NCBI GenBank assembly: GCA_944386685.1
Contig: CALXCA010000021.1
Location: 1 to 34,364 of the forward strand
DNA length: 34,364 nucleotides
From: an uncultured Clostridia bacterium
GTDB lineage: Bacteria; Bacillota; Clostridia; TANB77; CAG-508
Direction of reading: 5' to 3'
Shown here: one piece after another, positions 8,208-16,420 of the stretch
Position numbering within the stretch: the first letter of the stretch is position 1
How the letters are laid out: each line of letters begins with the position of its first letter
Notes under the pieces: model-generated
Databases searched by the model: none
What the model was told of the DNA's origin: nothing
What the model saw: the letters and a program-made list of their open reading frames with translations, nothing else
Position numbers and translations under genes: made by a program

Positions 8208-9068
8208 TTAAACTATTTTCTTATCAATTATAAATTCTTGTTTTCCCATATATCCTGGTGCTATCTCATATTTTTCGAATACTATTACTATTTTCCCATC
8301 TTTATTAATATAAAAATCTTGGTATTCATTTTCTATGCCATTAAAGCCTCCATCTTCTTTTTTAAAGTAACTATTTTCAGGATTTTTACTTCTTTCTTCA
8401 ATTTGACTATATATAGAATCATCCACTATTTTTTTGAAATTTTCTCCTAATAAATCTCTTAAATTTAATTTTTTTCCTGTTTCTATGTCTATATTATAAT
8501 AATAATACTCTGTGTATGAACTTGCTAATGTCTCTGATTTATGAATTTCAAAAGATACAATTTTATCACTTGAGTATCCTAAATCATATCCAATTTGAAT
8601 ATTTATTGGTTTGTAATCTTCCTCTTTTCCTCCTGTTGCAATTACCGCTTCTTTATATTCTTTAGCTCTTTCTTCTGTTTCTTTTAAAATTTCATTTATT
8701 TTTAGCATAATTTCATAATTAATTCTTTTTTCTAATTCTGTATTACCTGTATTTTCTAATGCTGGTATTTTTGCTTCTATTAATTTGGTATCATCTTCAT
8801 TTTTGAATTCTAGCACGGTAAAAACTTTGGCTATGTTTCCAATAATCGGTATTTCTTCTACACTTGCAGCAAAACTTGGGTTTAGGTTAATCATTACTAC
8901 AAAACACAAAAATAAGCAAGCTATAGTTGATATAGCATATTTAAAATGTAATATACTATAATTTCTTTTTCTGTTTTCACTTGTAATTGCTCTATTTACA
9001 ACATAATCTAATTCTTTTGGTACTTTTATAGAATTATATACGTTTTTAGCCTTTTTTATGTTCTTCAT
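8208..9068 (-). CDS. rsiV: Anti-sigma-V factor RsiV (lysozyme-sensing)
   Basis: 286 residues with cytosolic N-terminus, one membrane span (about residues 45-65) ending LNPSFAASVEEIP, and an outer DUF3298-type domain. The sequence follows B. subtilis RsiV closely: IPIIGNIAKVFTVLEFK after the span, SSYTEYYYYNIDIETGKKL in the middle and YEIAPGYMGKQEF near the end. In Bacillus the outer domain binds lysozyme, which exposes a signal-peptidase site (the FAAS region here) and frees SigV. It lies 116 bases downstream of the sigV-like gene. Start supported by AAGGAG upstream. High confidence in family; lysozyme as ligand is inferred from the homologue. Confidence 0.88.
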   Translation of the reverse strand: MKNIKKAKNVYNSIKVPKELDYVVNRAITSENRKRNYSILHFKYAISTIACLFLCFVVMINLNPSFAASVEEIPIIGNIAKVFTVLEFKNEDDTKLIEAKIPALENTGNTELEKRINYEIMLKINEILKETEERAKEYKEAVIATGGKEEDYKPINIQIGYDLGYSSDKIVSFEIHKSETLASSYTEYYYYNIDIETGKKLNLRDLLGENFKKIVDDSIYSQIEERSKNPENSYFKKEDGGFNGIENEYQDFYINKDGKIVIVFEKYEIAPGYMGKQEFIIDKKIV

Positions 9069-9184
9069 TTACTCTCACTCCTTTTTACTTATTATTTACT
9101 TATTTATTTAAGTAAATTTTTTATATACATCTATTTAAATAAATTTGAATTTCAAAGTTTCTATATGTAATTTTTTTATTATAA

Positions 9185-9673
9185 TTATTCATTATTTTCA
9201 ATAAATTTTTTTAAAATTTCTAAACCTTTATACAATCTTGCTTTTACTGTACTTATATTTAATTTAGTTATTTTTGCAATTTCTTCTATTTTTAAATCCT
9301 CATAAAATCTTAAAATAATAATTGTTTTATATTTATTTTCTAATTTTTGAATATCTTTATAAATATCAATTTCATCTGAAGTTATACCATCTTTCCATTC
9401 TATTGCATTTTCTATTTCTTGTAACTCACAAGTAATTATTCTTTTATTTTTCTTTATATATTGCAAACATTCATTAATTAAAATTCTATAAAACCATGTT
9501 TTTACATATTTCTCTTCTTTAAGTTGTTTTATATTCTTTAATGATTTTGTAATAGCTTCTTGTACAATGTCTAAAGAAGCTTCTTCATTTTTGGAATAGC
9601 TAAATGCTATTCTATATAATTTTTCTTGATTATCTTTTATATAATTTATTAATATATCTTTTGCATCTTGCAC
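9185..9673 (-). CDS. sigV: ECF sigma factor, SigV group
   Basis: 162 residues with region 2 (YRIAFSYSKNEEASLDIVQE, then VKTWFYRILINECLQYIKKN) and region 4 (YKTIIILRFYEDLKIEEIAK, then STVKARLYKGLEIL). These match B. subtilis SigV segment by segment. The start is GTG at 9673, seven bases after AAGGAG. It is followed by rsiV and preceded 39 bases upstream by a DUF4358 gene and then an SGNH esterase gene, in one direction, so the four are probably one operon. By analogy it would drive genes for peptidoglycan O-acetylation when lysozyme is present. I did not find a clear ECF-type promoter directly upstream. Confidence 0.88.
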   Translation of the reverse strand: MQDAKDILINYIKDNQEKLYRIAFSYSKNEEASLDIVQEAITKSLKNIKQLKEEKYVKTWFYRILINECLQYIKKNKRIITCELQEIENAIEWKDGITSDEIDIYKDIQKLENKYKTIIILRFYEDLKIEEIAKITKLNISTVKARLYKGLEILKKFIENNE

Positions 9674-9712
9674 TTTTTTGCTCCTTTTATTTATGAAATT
9701 ACCTATTATTTT

Positions 9713-10201
9713 TTAAATATATTTATTAATAATTTTCTCTGCTTGTTTCTCATCATTAGATATACATAAAATTATGTAATTATTTACACTTTTTAGATAA
9801 TAATTTTCTAATTTAAAAACTTCTTTAGGCAAATAATTTTGAAAATCTTGTTTTCTTTCTTCTAGCTTTTCTTTAATAATATTTAGTATTTCTCCTGTAT
9901 CTTCTCTATTAAATACTTCTAATAATAAAATTTCTTCTGCTGTTGCTCCAGACCCCATATATGATATTATATTTTTTATTTTATCATTTGGAAAATTATA
10001 TTTTTTTACTATACTGTCTCTATCTATTTCACTTAAATCATCTTCAAAAATAGATTGATTTATTAAGTCTAGTGCCAACTTCTGCATATCTAATGTAATT
10101 TTGTTTTCTTTAAATACATTTATACTTACTACTATTCCTATTATAATAATTAAAATTATTGTAAATATTATTAAAAAAATTTTTTTCATTCTATTTTTCA
10201 T
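9713..10201 (-). CDS. DUF4358 family anchored protein (second copy)
   Basis: About 162 residues: a basic N-terminus, one membrane segment (about 6-26) and an outer domain with IKNIISYMGSGATAEEILLL, and EERKQDFQNYLPKEVFKLEN. The layout equals that of the protein at 7503-7982, though the sequence is diverged. The in-frame ATG at 10222 overlaps the AAAGGA ribosome site; the ATG at 10201 lies 11 bases after it and is preferred. It sits between the SGNH gene (72 bases from the nominal upstream ATG) and sigV. Role unknown. Confidence 0.7.
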   Translation of the reverse strand: MKNRMKKIFLIIFTIILIIIIGIVVSINVFKENKITLDMQKLALDLINQSIFEDDLSEIDRDSIVKKYNFPNDKIKNIISYMGSGATAEEILLLEVFNREDTGEILNIIKEKLEERKQDFQNYLPKEVFKLENYYLKSVNNYIILCISNDEKQAEKIINKYI

Positions 10202-10294
10202 TAATAAACTAATCCTTTCCATAAATTTTAATATACTTATATAAATTCATAAAGTCTAATATATTTTCATAAATTTTATATAAATATAATAATT

Positions 10295-11338
10295 TTAATT
10301 ATTTTTTAGCACTTCTAGCCATTTTATACAATATTTTTTATTTAAATGTACTCCATCTGTACTTGCTTGTTCTGGCAAATCCCCATTTTCATTTGCTAAT
10401 TCTGGTACTAAATTAATATATTTAATATTTAATCTTTTTGCCATGTCTTTAATTAACTCATTATATTCTCTTATTTTATTGTTATTATATATTGGATCAC
10501 TATCAGATTTTGATTTTGTAACTGGAATGATAGATTGGATAATAATTTCACAATTTGGTTTTATTTCTAATATTTTATTAATTAATTCTTCATATTTATC
10601 AATAAATATACTACTATATACCCATCCTAGTTCATTTATTCCTAACATTATATAAATAGTGTTTATGTCTTTATTTTTTAAATCTTCTAATATTGTTACT
10701 TTTTCACCATTACTATTTGTTATAAATTTTTTAGAAACTGCTGTATCTACCATAAGACCTATATTTGTATAATCTATTACTTCGCTTAATCCTGCGTACA
10801 TTATAAATGCTTGTGTTCTTGAATCTCCAATAAATGCTACATTACTTCCAAAATTTCTTGTTTTTGAATTTGTATTATTTTCATTTACTTGGCTTTCTCT
10901 ATTAGTTTCTCCTATGTTTTCTACATTTTCTTCTGTGTTAGCTACTTCCTGGTTTTTAATATTATCTTCTTTATTGGTTACTTCCTGATTTTTTATATTA
11001 TCTTCAGTATTAGTTACTTGTGTATTCCCTACATTATCTTCAGTATTAGCTACTTCTGTGTTTTCTATATTATTAGATTTATCATTTGTTTCTGACAAAT
11101 TGGTATCTACATTAGAATTATTTTTGGTTTCTTCATCACTTAAAATATCATTTTCTGCTAATGAACTATTATTGAAATTATTTTTACTTTCAACTTCTGT
11201 TTTATTGTTTTTAGCAACATCTTCTATATTAAAATTTGTATGTTTTTTTATATTGATTAATATAATTGCTAAAATTACTATATATACTACAACAATTAGT
11301 GCCATTGTCAATTTTATTATTTTATTATTTTTTTTCAT
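10295..11338 (-). CDS. Membrane-anchored SGNH/GDSL hydrolase with tandem-repeat linker
   Basis: 347 residues. A signal anchor (about 10-30) is followed by a long Asn/Glu/Thr-rich linker (35-160) and a catalytic SGNH domain. VAFIGDSRTQAFIM holds the nucleophile serine (about 173), TIYIMLGINELGW the Gly/Asn block, and STDGVHLNKKYCI the Asp-x-x-His block. The linker contains four 12-residue repeats (about 97-144) of type xNTEDNxxNxEV. Such enzymes remove or move acyl groups on wall polymers. It heads the DUF4358-sigV-rsiV group, supporting a role in envelope acetyl turnover. Substrate is inferred only. Confidence 0.8.
   Translation of the reverse strand: MKKNNKIIKLTMALIVVVYIVILAIILINIKKHTNFNIEDVAKNNKTEVESKNNFNNSSLAENDILSDEETKNNSNVDTNLSETNDKSNNIENTEVANTEDNVGNTQVTNTEDNIKNQEVTNKEDNIKNQEVANTEENVENIGETNRESQVNENNTNSKTRNFGSNVAFIGDSRTQAFIMYAGLSEVIDYTNIGLMVDTAVSKKFITNSNGEKVTILEDLKNKDINTIYIMLGINELGWVYSSIFIDKYEELINKILEIKPNCEIIIQSIIPVTKSKSDSDPIYNNNKIREYNELIKDMAKRLNIKYINLVPELANENGDLPEQASTDGVHLNKKYCIKWLEVLKNN
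10907..11050 (-). repeat. Four tandem 36-bp units inside the SGNH gene
   Basis: These encode ANTEDNVGNTQV, TNTEDNIKNQEV, TNKEDNIKNQEV and ANTEENVENIGE in succession. The length of this linker could vary between strains by slippage or recombination, without touching the catalytic domain. Confidence 0.8.
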
Positions 11339-11523
11339 GTTTAATCACATTCTTTCTTAAAAGGGTATGACAAATTTATTTTAAGTTTTATATTTTTTTC
11401 ATTTGTACTAAATAACACTTTTGCTTAATTTTTCTTTTATTTTAATTATTTATTTTTCGTTACACTTATTAGATGTTTTAAAATACAAAAAAGTTAAAAA
11501 ATTTTTAATCTTTTTTAACTTTT

Positions 11524-11657
11524 TTTATACAATAGGAAAGTTATACTTTCCTATTGTATAAATTGCTACAATCGCTAGCTCTTTGAGATTTTCTCCTTGC
11601 AGCCCTAAAACTCAAATCGGGCGAGAACAAATTAAAGAAAAATCAAAGCTTTTTCTT
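11524..11657 (-). repeat. Intergenic repeat, copy 2 (inverted relative to 4461-4590)
   Basis: It begins with the same 39-base hairpin (TTTATACAATAGGAAAGT arm, loop TAT, 11524-11562). The TTTGAGATTTTCTCC, ACTCAAATCGGGCGAG and AACAAATTAAAGAAAAATC modules follow, all in reverse order to 4461-4590. A hairpin-like AAAAGTTAAAAA/TTTTTAACTTTT stretch precedes it (11489-11527). It lies in a 612-base gap without genes. Confidence 0.8.
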
Positions 11658-11735
11658 ATTTGTTCATATTATATAATTTTTTTTTATAATAGTAAACAAT
11701 ATTTAATTATTATTTTATTTAACTCATTACAACTA

Positions 11736-11951
11736 AGTAAAAATTGTGATATATTAATAATTGCATAAATTTTTCGACTCAATACGGAATATAAGAATTT
11801 CTAAAATAATTTTATGGCACCCTTTCACTTAGTCCTCGCTACGCTTGGGTGCGAACTTTTTCCATAAAATTAATTTAAGAAATTCTAAATTTCCTCCAAT
11901 CGTATTCAAAATTTATTTATTATTAATATATCACAATTTTCAATTTTTACT
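11736..11951. mobile_element. 216-bp palindromic MITE-like element with TA flanks
   Basis: Both arms are about 80-100 bases and imperfectly inverted: AGTAAAAATTGTGATATATT at the left end and AATATATCACAATTTT...TTTTTACT at the right. The centre pairs ATTTTATGGCACCC with GGGTGC...CCATAAAAT. It is flanked by TA on both sides (11734-11735 and 11952-11953), as expected for a Tc1/mariner or IS630-type target. A half copy lies at 1-81. It encodes nothing and would need a transposase in trans. Its right tip forms the first base of the stop codon of the neighbouring radical SAM gene. Confidence 0.7.
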
Positions 11952-12847
11952 TAATTTGAATCTACTGCAAAATTCCACCTTGGTACATATTGTTCTTCAT
12001 TTTCTTCTGAAAAGTCTTGCATATAACCATTTTCTATTCCTAGTTCATAAATATAATTTTCTATTTCATTATATTCCGTTTTACTCAATTTTCTATTTAT
12101 TTCTTTAAACTCTTTTGCTTTATATGTTGGAAAATATTGTGTCATTACACTTACATATATTCTCCTATCTAAATTATCATATATCCATTTTAATACTTTT
12201 TTTGAGTTTTCTATATTATTTGGTAAAACTAAATGTCTTATAATAACTCCTTTTGTAATCATTCCATTTTCATTAAAGATTGGATATCCAACTTGTCTAT
12301 ACATTTCTTTTATTGCCTCTGTTGCAGTATTAAAATAATTTTTTATATTAGAATATTTTAGAGCTAATTTTTCATCATAATATTTTAAATCTGGTAAATA
12401 TACATCAATATATCCTTCTAATTTTTTTAATGTTTCTATATTTTCATATCCATTTGTATTATATATTATAGGTATTTTTAATCCTTTTTGTTTTGCAATT
12501 TTTATTGCATCTATTATTTTGTCTGCATAAATTGTTGGACTTACCAAATTTATATTTTCTGCTCCATTTTCTTGTTGTTTTAAAAGTATTTTACTTAATT
12601 CTTCTATTTCTATTTTTCTTCCATTTCCAAGATTACTTATTTCGTAATTTTGGCAAAATACACAATTTAAATTACATTTGGAAAAAAATACTGTCCCAGA
12701 ACCATTTTTGCCACTTATACATGGTTCTTCAAATTTATGCAGACTTACTCCACCTATTTCTATTTTATTTCCTGCTTTACATCTACCAATATTTATGTTT
12801 CTATCAATTTTACATTTGTGTGGACAAAGTGTACATTCTTGTTCCAT
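11951..12847 (-). CDS. Radical SAM protein, PflA-like (COG1313 type)
   Basis: 298 residues. An N-terminal Cys cluster (C5, C8, C12, C23) precedes the radical SAM motif CNLNCVFC (C58, C62, C65), which binds the 4Fe-4S cluster that cleaves S-adenosylmethionine. Later motifs are ENINLVSPTIYADKIIDAIK, IIYNTNGYENIETL, DVYLPDLKYYDEKLA and GVIIRHLVLPNN, as in proteins annotated as putative pyruvate-formate-lyase-activating enzymes of unknown target. Length is normal. The stop codon TAA is made by the TA flank plus the first base of the adjoining MITE-like element, so the insertion reached the very end of the gene. Its partner protein is unknown. Confidence 0.85.
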   Translation of the reverse strand: MEQECTLCPHKCKIDRNINIGRCKAGNKIEIGGVSLHKFEEPCISGKNGSGTVFFSKCNLNCVFCQNYEISNLGNGRKIEIEELSKILLKQQENGAENINLVSPTIYADKIIDAIKIAKQKGLKIPIIYNTNGYENIETLKKLEGYIDVYLPDLKYYDEKLALKYSNIKNYFNTATEAIKEMYRQVGYPIFNENGMITKGVIIRHLVLPNNIENSKKVLKWIYDNLDRRIYVSVMTQYFPTYKAKEFKEINRKLSKTEYNEIENYIYELGIENGYMQDFSEENEEQYVPRWNFAVDSN

Positions 12848-12983
12848 TTGGCATTTTCCTTGTATAATATTTAGGTTTTTAAAAGGTTACCCATAAACCT
12901 TGATATTTAATTATATCTTTTAATGATATAATTTTTGTGTTTACACTATAGATTATTTTTTATATTTATTGTTTCTATTGTTT

Positions 12984-13808
12984 TTATTCTTCATTTACAA
13001 TATATCCTGATGTATCTGGTTTTACAATATCTGTATCTTCTACAATTCCAAATTCATATTCATAATCTATTGTATTATTGTAATTATCAATTTTTTTAAT
13101 CATTAATCCTGTTTCTGCCTCAACAAATACTTCTGAATTGTCTATTCTTAAAATATAACATTCTTTTCCATCAAATTCTACTTTATTTATACTTGTATTT
13201 ATTGCCATAAATAAAGTTTGTATAAAATTATTTGGTAAATATGAAATTGGTTGTACTTTTAACATTTCAATTCCATCATGATATAGTACTTTTTTGTCTT
13301 TATTTTCTAAAAGTCTAAATTGTTCATCTCCAGATTTATATGTAACCATTTTTATTACATCATCTTCTTTTGAATATTTATTAAATGTTGTTAGAAATTT
13401 ATCATCTTTAACATAAGTTTCTATAATATTCATGTTTCCATCTGAATATGATTCTATTTTAGCATAGTAATTGTTTGAATTTTCTAATTCTTTTTGCTTA
13501 TTAGATAAATTAATTAATATACAACTTTTTCTGGCTACTATTATTATAATTATTGCTACTATTATAATTAAAAGATTTCTTAATAATTTAAATTTAAAAT
13601 TAAATTTTTTTAAGTATTTAACTTCTTTGTTGTCTTTTTTTGCTACTTTTAAGTCTACTTCTTTTTTCATATTTTCATATATTTTATTGCATTCAGAACA
13701 TTTATTTAAATGTTCTTTTACATATTCATTTGTTTCTTCATTAGTTAAGTTTTCAATATAATTAGGTAATAAATCTTGTACAATTTTACAATCTCTTTCT
13801 ACTTTCAT
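12984..13808 (-). CDS. Zinc-finger anti-sigma factor of the second ECF pair
   Basis: About 274 residues. The cytosolic N-terminal domain has the zinc-binding anti-sigma pattern His-x3-Cys-x2-Cys (EHLNKCSECNKIYENM), a membrane span at about 72-90 (LLIIIVAIIIIIVARK) and an outer domain of about 180 residues (EFDGKECYILRIDNSEVFVE). The outer part recalls MucB/RseB-like or lipoprotein-sensor domains, but I do not recognise it firmly. The start is the ATG at 13808, nine bases after AGGAGG; an in-frame TTG at 13817 abuts that site and is rejected. One base separates it from the sigma gene stop, so the two are translated together. Confidence 0.82.
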   Translation of the reverse strand: MKVERDCKIVQDLLPNYIENLTNEETNEYVKEHLNKCSECNKIYENMKKEVDLKVAKKDNKEVKYLKKFNFKFKLLRNLLIIIVAIIIIIVARKSCILINLSNKQKELENSNNYYAKIESYSDGNMNIIETYVKDDKFLTTFNKYSKEDDVIKMVTYKSGDEQFRLLENKDKKVLYHDGIEMLKVQPISYLPNNFIQTLFMAINTSINKVEFDGKECYILRIDNSEVFVEAETGLMIKKIDNYNNTIDYEYEFGIVEDTDIVKPDTSGYIVNEE

Positions 13809-13809
13809 A

Positions 13810-14277
13810 CTAATCAACCTCCTTTAATTGATTCTTTCCTCTATAAAAGGTTACTCTTGCCCAATTTTCTGTTTTGTTTAAAATGTTTCCTATCTCCTTA
13901 AAACTTAATTCTCCTGTTAGTCTTAAATACATAACTTCTCTAGTTTTACTGTCTAATTTTTGCATTTTTTTGTATAATGTCATTTTTTCGTCATTTGATA
14001 TAACTTGTTCTTCTATTGATTGTAATATAACCATATCTTCTTTTATCTCAACAATTTTTTTATTTTTTCTGCATTCGTCATACCATAAGTTTTTTGCAAT
14101 TTGACATAACCAAACTGAAATTTTGCAATTTCCTTTGTATTTATCTATATTTCTTACTGCTTTATAAAAAGTTTCTTGTGTAAGTTCTTCGGAGATATCA
14201 TTATTATGAGTTAAACAGAATAAATATTTGTTTACAATTTCGAAATATTCTTTGTATATTTTTTCAATATCCTGCAT
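13810..14277 (-). CDS. ECF RNA polymerase sigma factor
   Basis: 155 residues. Region 2 has ISEELTQETFYKAVRNIDKY and ISVWLCQIAKNLWYDECRK; region 4 has LSFKEIGNILNKTENWARVT and FYRGKNQLKE. The reading frame is open upstream to 14370, but that extension contains the promoter. The ATG at 14277 follows AAAGGAGG by about 10 bases and begins at the usual place for ECF factors (MQDIEKIYKEYF). It is directly coupled to the zinc anti-sigma gene. Target genes are not known; the membrane protein encoded upstream at 14441 is one candidate. Confidence 0.88.
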   Translation of the reverse strand: MQDIEKIYKEYFEIVNKYLFCLTHNNDISEELTQETFYKAVRNIDKYKGNCKISVWLCQIAKNLWYDECRKNKKIVEIKEDMVILQSIEEQVISNDEKMTLYKKMQKLDSKTREVMYLRLTGELSFKEIGNILNKTENWARVTFYRGKNQLKEVD

Positions 14278-14303
14278 AACACTTTGTCCTCCTTTGTATA
14301 TAA

Positions 14304-14329
14304 GACGTATGAAAGTTGTTTTTGTTACA
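14304..14329 (-). promoter_or_regulatory. ECF-type autoregulatory promoter
   Basis: On the minus strand TGTAAC (14329-14324) is followed after exactly 16 bases by CGTC (14307-14304), upstream of the sigma gene ribosome site. This is the TGtAAC-N16-CGTC form recognised by Bacillus ECF factors of the SigX/SigV/SigW type. It implies that the sigma factor controls its own gene. Confidence 0.75.
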
Positions 14330-14440
14330 AAAATTGTTCGTATTTTATAAAATTTTCTATTAATTGTCAACTTGACTCAGCAATTTAATTTAAATTATAT
14401 TATTGTACAGTCAACAAAACTTTACTTTTTTCATTGCTTA

Positions 14441-15358
14441 TTATAAATCATTAATTGTCATATTTTTAGTTCCAATATATACATCTCTATTTCCATCCAA
14501 AGTATGGAATTTTATTATTGTATAATTTTCATAATGATATTCTATACTTCCACCATCATCATAAGGAATAGCATCTGGCAAGTCTTTATTAGCCTTTGCT
14601 ATAATTTCTTCCATTGTTATTTTATTTTCTAATAATGCTTCTCTTAAAGTATATTCTTGTTCATCTATTACAATATTTACACTTCCTTCATAGGCATATA
14701 TCGAGTAATTGTATTTATCTGTTTCTGATTTATCTAGTATTGCATAAATTCTATTGTAACTATCAATTTGCTGTCTTTCTTTAAAAACAATCTCGAAATT
14801 GTCGGCTGATTTTAATTCAATTTTTGTTGCATTTATTTGTGCAGGATAACTTTCCATTACAGTTCCATCATAAGTTATTTTTACATTAGTTCCTATTTCA
14901 TAAAGTGCATCATTATTTTCGCCTAAACCAATACTAATTTTATCTGCTGATTTTCGTATTCCTTCATTTTCATTTGGTTCTACTATAATATATTTTGATG
15001 TAGATTCAATTACTTTTCCAAAAAATGAATGTTCTTCTTTTCCCATTTCTTCTTCAAATCTTTTTTCATATTCTTTTATTTCTTCTTGAAAATCATTATA
15101 GTCCATAAGCCAAGTACCAATTTTTATATCATCAAATCCTGCTAATGTATGGAAATCTATTACTTTATAACCTAGTCCAAAATATTCTATTGTACCTCCA
15201 TCTTTTATCACTCCTGCTGGATTTTGAATGCAAAAAATAGGCTTTTCTTGTTTCTGTACTCTATTATAATCTATTGCAAAAAATACAATTCCTAAAATGA
15301 CTATTATTCCTAAAACAATTCCAATTACTTTTAACCATTTTTTCATAAACATCACCAT
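14441..15358 (-). CDS. Membrane-anchored protein with a duplicated ~37-residue motif
   Basis: About 305 residues: one N-terminal membrane segment (IGIVLGIIVILGIVFFAID) and an extracytoplasmic remainder. A motif occurs twice, near the N-terminus (DGGTIEYFGLGYKVIDFHTL, then AGFDDIKIGTW) and at the very C-terminus (DGGSIEYHYENYTIIKFHTL, then DGNRDVYIGTK). Between them lies a beta-rich stretch (FFGKVIESTSKYIIVEPNEN, later EIGTNVKITYDG) that looks like the DUF3221-type OB-like fold. The start is ambiguous: ATGs at 15370, 15358 and 15352 are in frame and AAAGG lies just before the second and third. Function unknown. Confidence 0.7.
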   Translation of the reverse strand: MVMFMKKWLKVIGIVLGIIVILGIVFFAIDYNRVQKQEKPIFCIQNPAGVIKDGGTIEYFGLGYKVIDFHTLAGFDDIKIGTWLMDYNDFQEEIKEYEKRFEEEMGKEEHSFFGKVIESTSKYIIVEPNENEGIRKSADKISIGLGENNDALYEIGTNVKITYDGTVMESYPAQINATKIELKSADNFEIVFKERQQIDSYNRIYAILDKSETDKYNYSIYAYEGSVNIVIDEQEYTLREALLENKITMEEIIAKANKDLPDAIPYDDGGSIEYHYENYTIIKFHTLDGNRDVYIGTKNMTINDL

Positions 15359-15398
15359 TTTACCTTTCATAATTTAAACTAAATTCAAATTTTTCTAA

Positions 15399-16286
15399 TC
15401 ACTCCATAATTTTATAATGTCTCATTTTTAAAACATTATCGACTTCTTCTTTCCAATCTTTCATGTGCATTGGAATATTTCTTTCGGCATTATCTTCTGC
15501 AATGTCAAGAAAAATATTTACAATATTATTTAGATTTTTTAATTCAGCTTCAGACAAGTAATTCTTAGCAATTGTTACATCCGATTTTAATATTTTTCCA
15601 TCTGGAGATTCTTTCCAAGTAGTTAGTCCCATATTGGGCTTTTCATTATCAGCTCTATTATATATTATTTCTGCTGCTGTTTCTCCAGTTATTGCATAAT
15701 GAAATTTATTTTGTATGCTAGCATAAAATTCTTTGGCAGTATCACTAGTATTGTCGTAATCTATAGAACACTCTGCAAAAATATCCGTTATTTTCTGATA
15801 AAACATTCTTTCACTAGTTCGAATTAATTTTATTCTTTCTAGCAATCTTTTAAAATATTCTTGATCAGATTTTCTACCTTTCATAAATCTATCATCATCT
15901 AACGCAAAACCTTGAATCATATAATCCCTTATAATTGCATTGGCCCATGTTCTAAATTTAATTGCTGGTTTTGAATTTACTCTAAATCCAATGGAAATAA
16001 TCATATCAAGATTATAATAAGCAATATTTCTTGTAACGTTTCTGCTACCTTCTGTTTGAACTTGTGCAATTTTTGCACAAGTTAAATTCTCTTCTAATTC
16101 TTCATCTTTATAAATATTATTTATATGCCTAGTTATACCTGTTCGGTCTATCTTAAATAATTTAGTTAAAGAATCTATATTTAGCCATACATTTTCATTT
16201 TGCAATATAACCTCTATTTTTGTTTGCCCCTCTTCATCATTATAAAAAATTATATTATTTTCATTTCCTATTAGTTTATTGTCCAA
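15399..16286 (-). CDS. RhuM family protein, C-terminally short
   Basis: 295 residues. The N-terminal part NVWLNIDSLTKLFKIDRTGI and SRNVTRNIAYYNLDMIISIG, then FRTWANAIIRDYMIQGFALD, are typical of the RhuM (virulence RhuM / DUF3071-like KilA-N relative) family. ITGETAAEIIYNRADNEKPN and IAKNYLSEAELKNLNNIVN continue it. The family usually ends with a further segment of about 40 residues containing FEKYRVIQDR; here the protein stops after KMRHYKIME, so the C-terminus is missing. The start is TTG at 16286, seven bases after AGGAG. RhuM genes are often in accessory and defence or toxin-linked loci; the biochemical role is unknown. Confidence 0.8.
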   Translation of the reverse strand: MDNKLIGNENNIIFYNDEEGQTKIEVILQNENVWLNIDSLTKLFKIDRTGITRHINNIYKDEELEENLTCAKIAQVQTEGSRNVTRNIAYYNLDMIISIGFRVNSKPAIKFRTWANAIIRDYMIQGFALDDDRFMKGRKSDQEYFKRLLERIKLIRTSERMFYQKITDIFAECSIDYDNTSDTAKEFYASIQNKFHYAITGETAAEIIYNRADNEKPNMGLTTWKESPDGKILKSDVTIAKNYLSEAELKNLNNIVNIFLDIAEDNAERNIPMHMKDWKEEVDNVLKMRHYKIME

Positions 16287-16420
16287 TTAAATTCTCCTTT
16301 CTCTTAATTTTACTAAATAAAATGTATCTAATCATGTATTTTTATCTCAATATCATTTTTTACGAACGAAACTTTATACCTATCTTCCTCACGACTTTTG
16401 TGGTTATAATATATAACCTC

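Noticed and set aside
11583..11768. A 61-codon plus-strand frame
   Set aside because: It spans the inverted repeat copy and part of the MITE-like element; no ribosome site and no protein-like composition.
16333..16420. About 28 open codons directly after the RhuM pseudogene stop in the same frame (EVIYYNHKSREEDRYKVSFV)
   Set aside because: It looks mildly protein-like, but there is no start codon and no recognisable family, so it was not listed as a gene.
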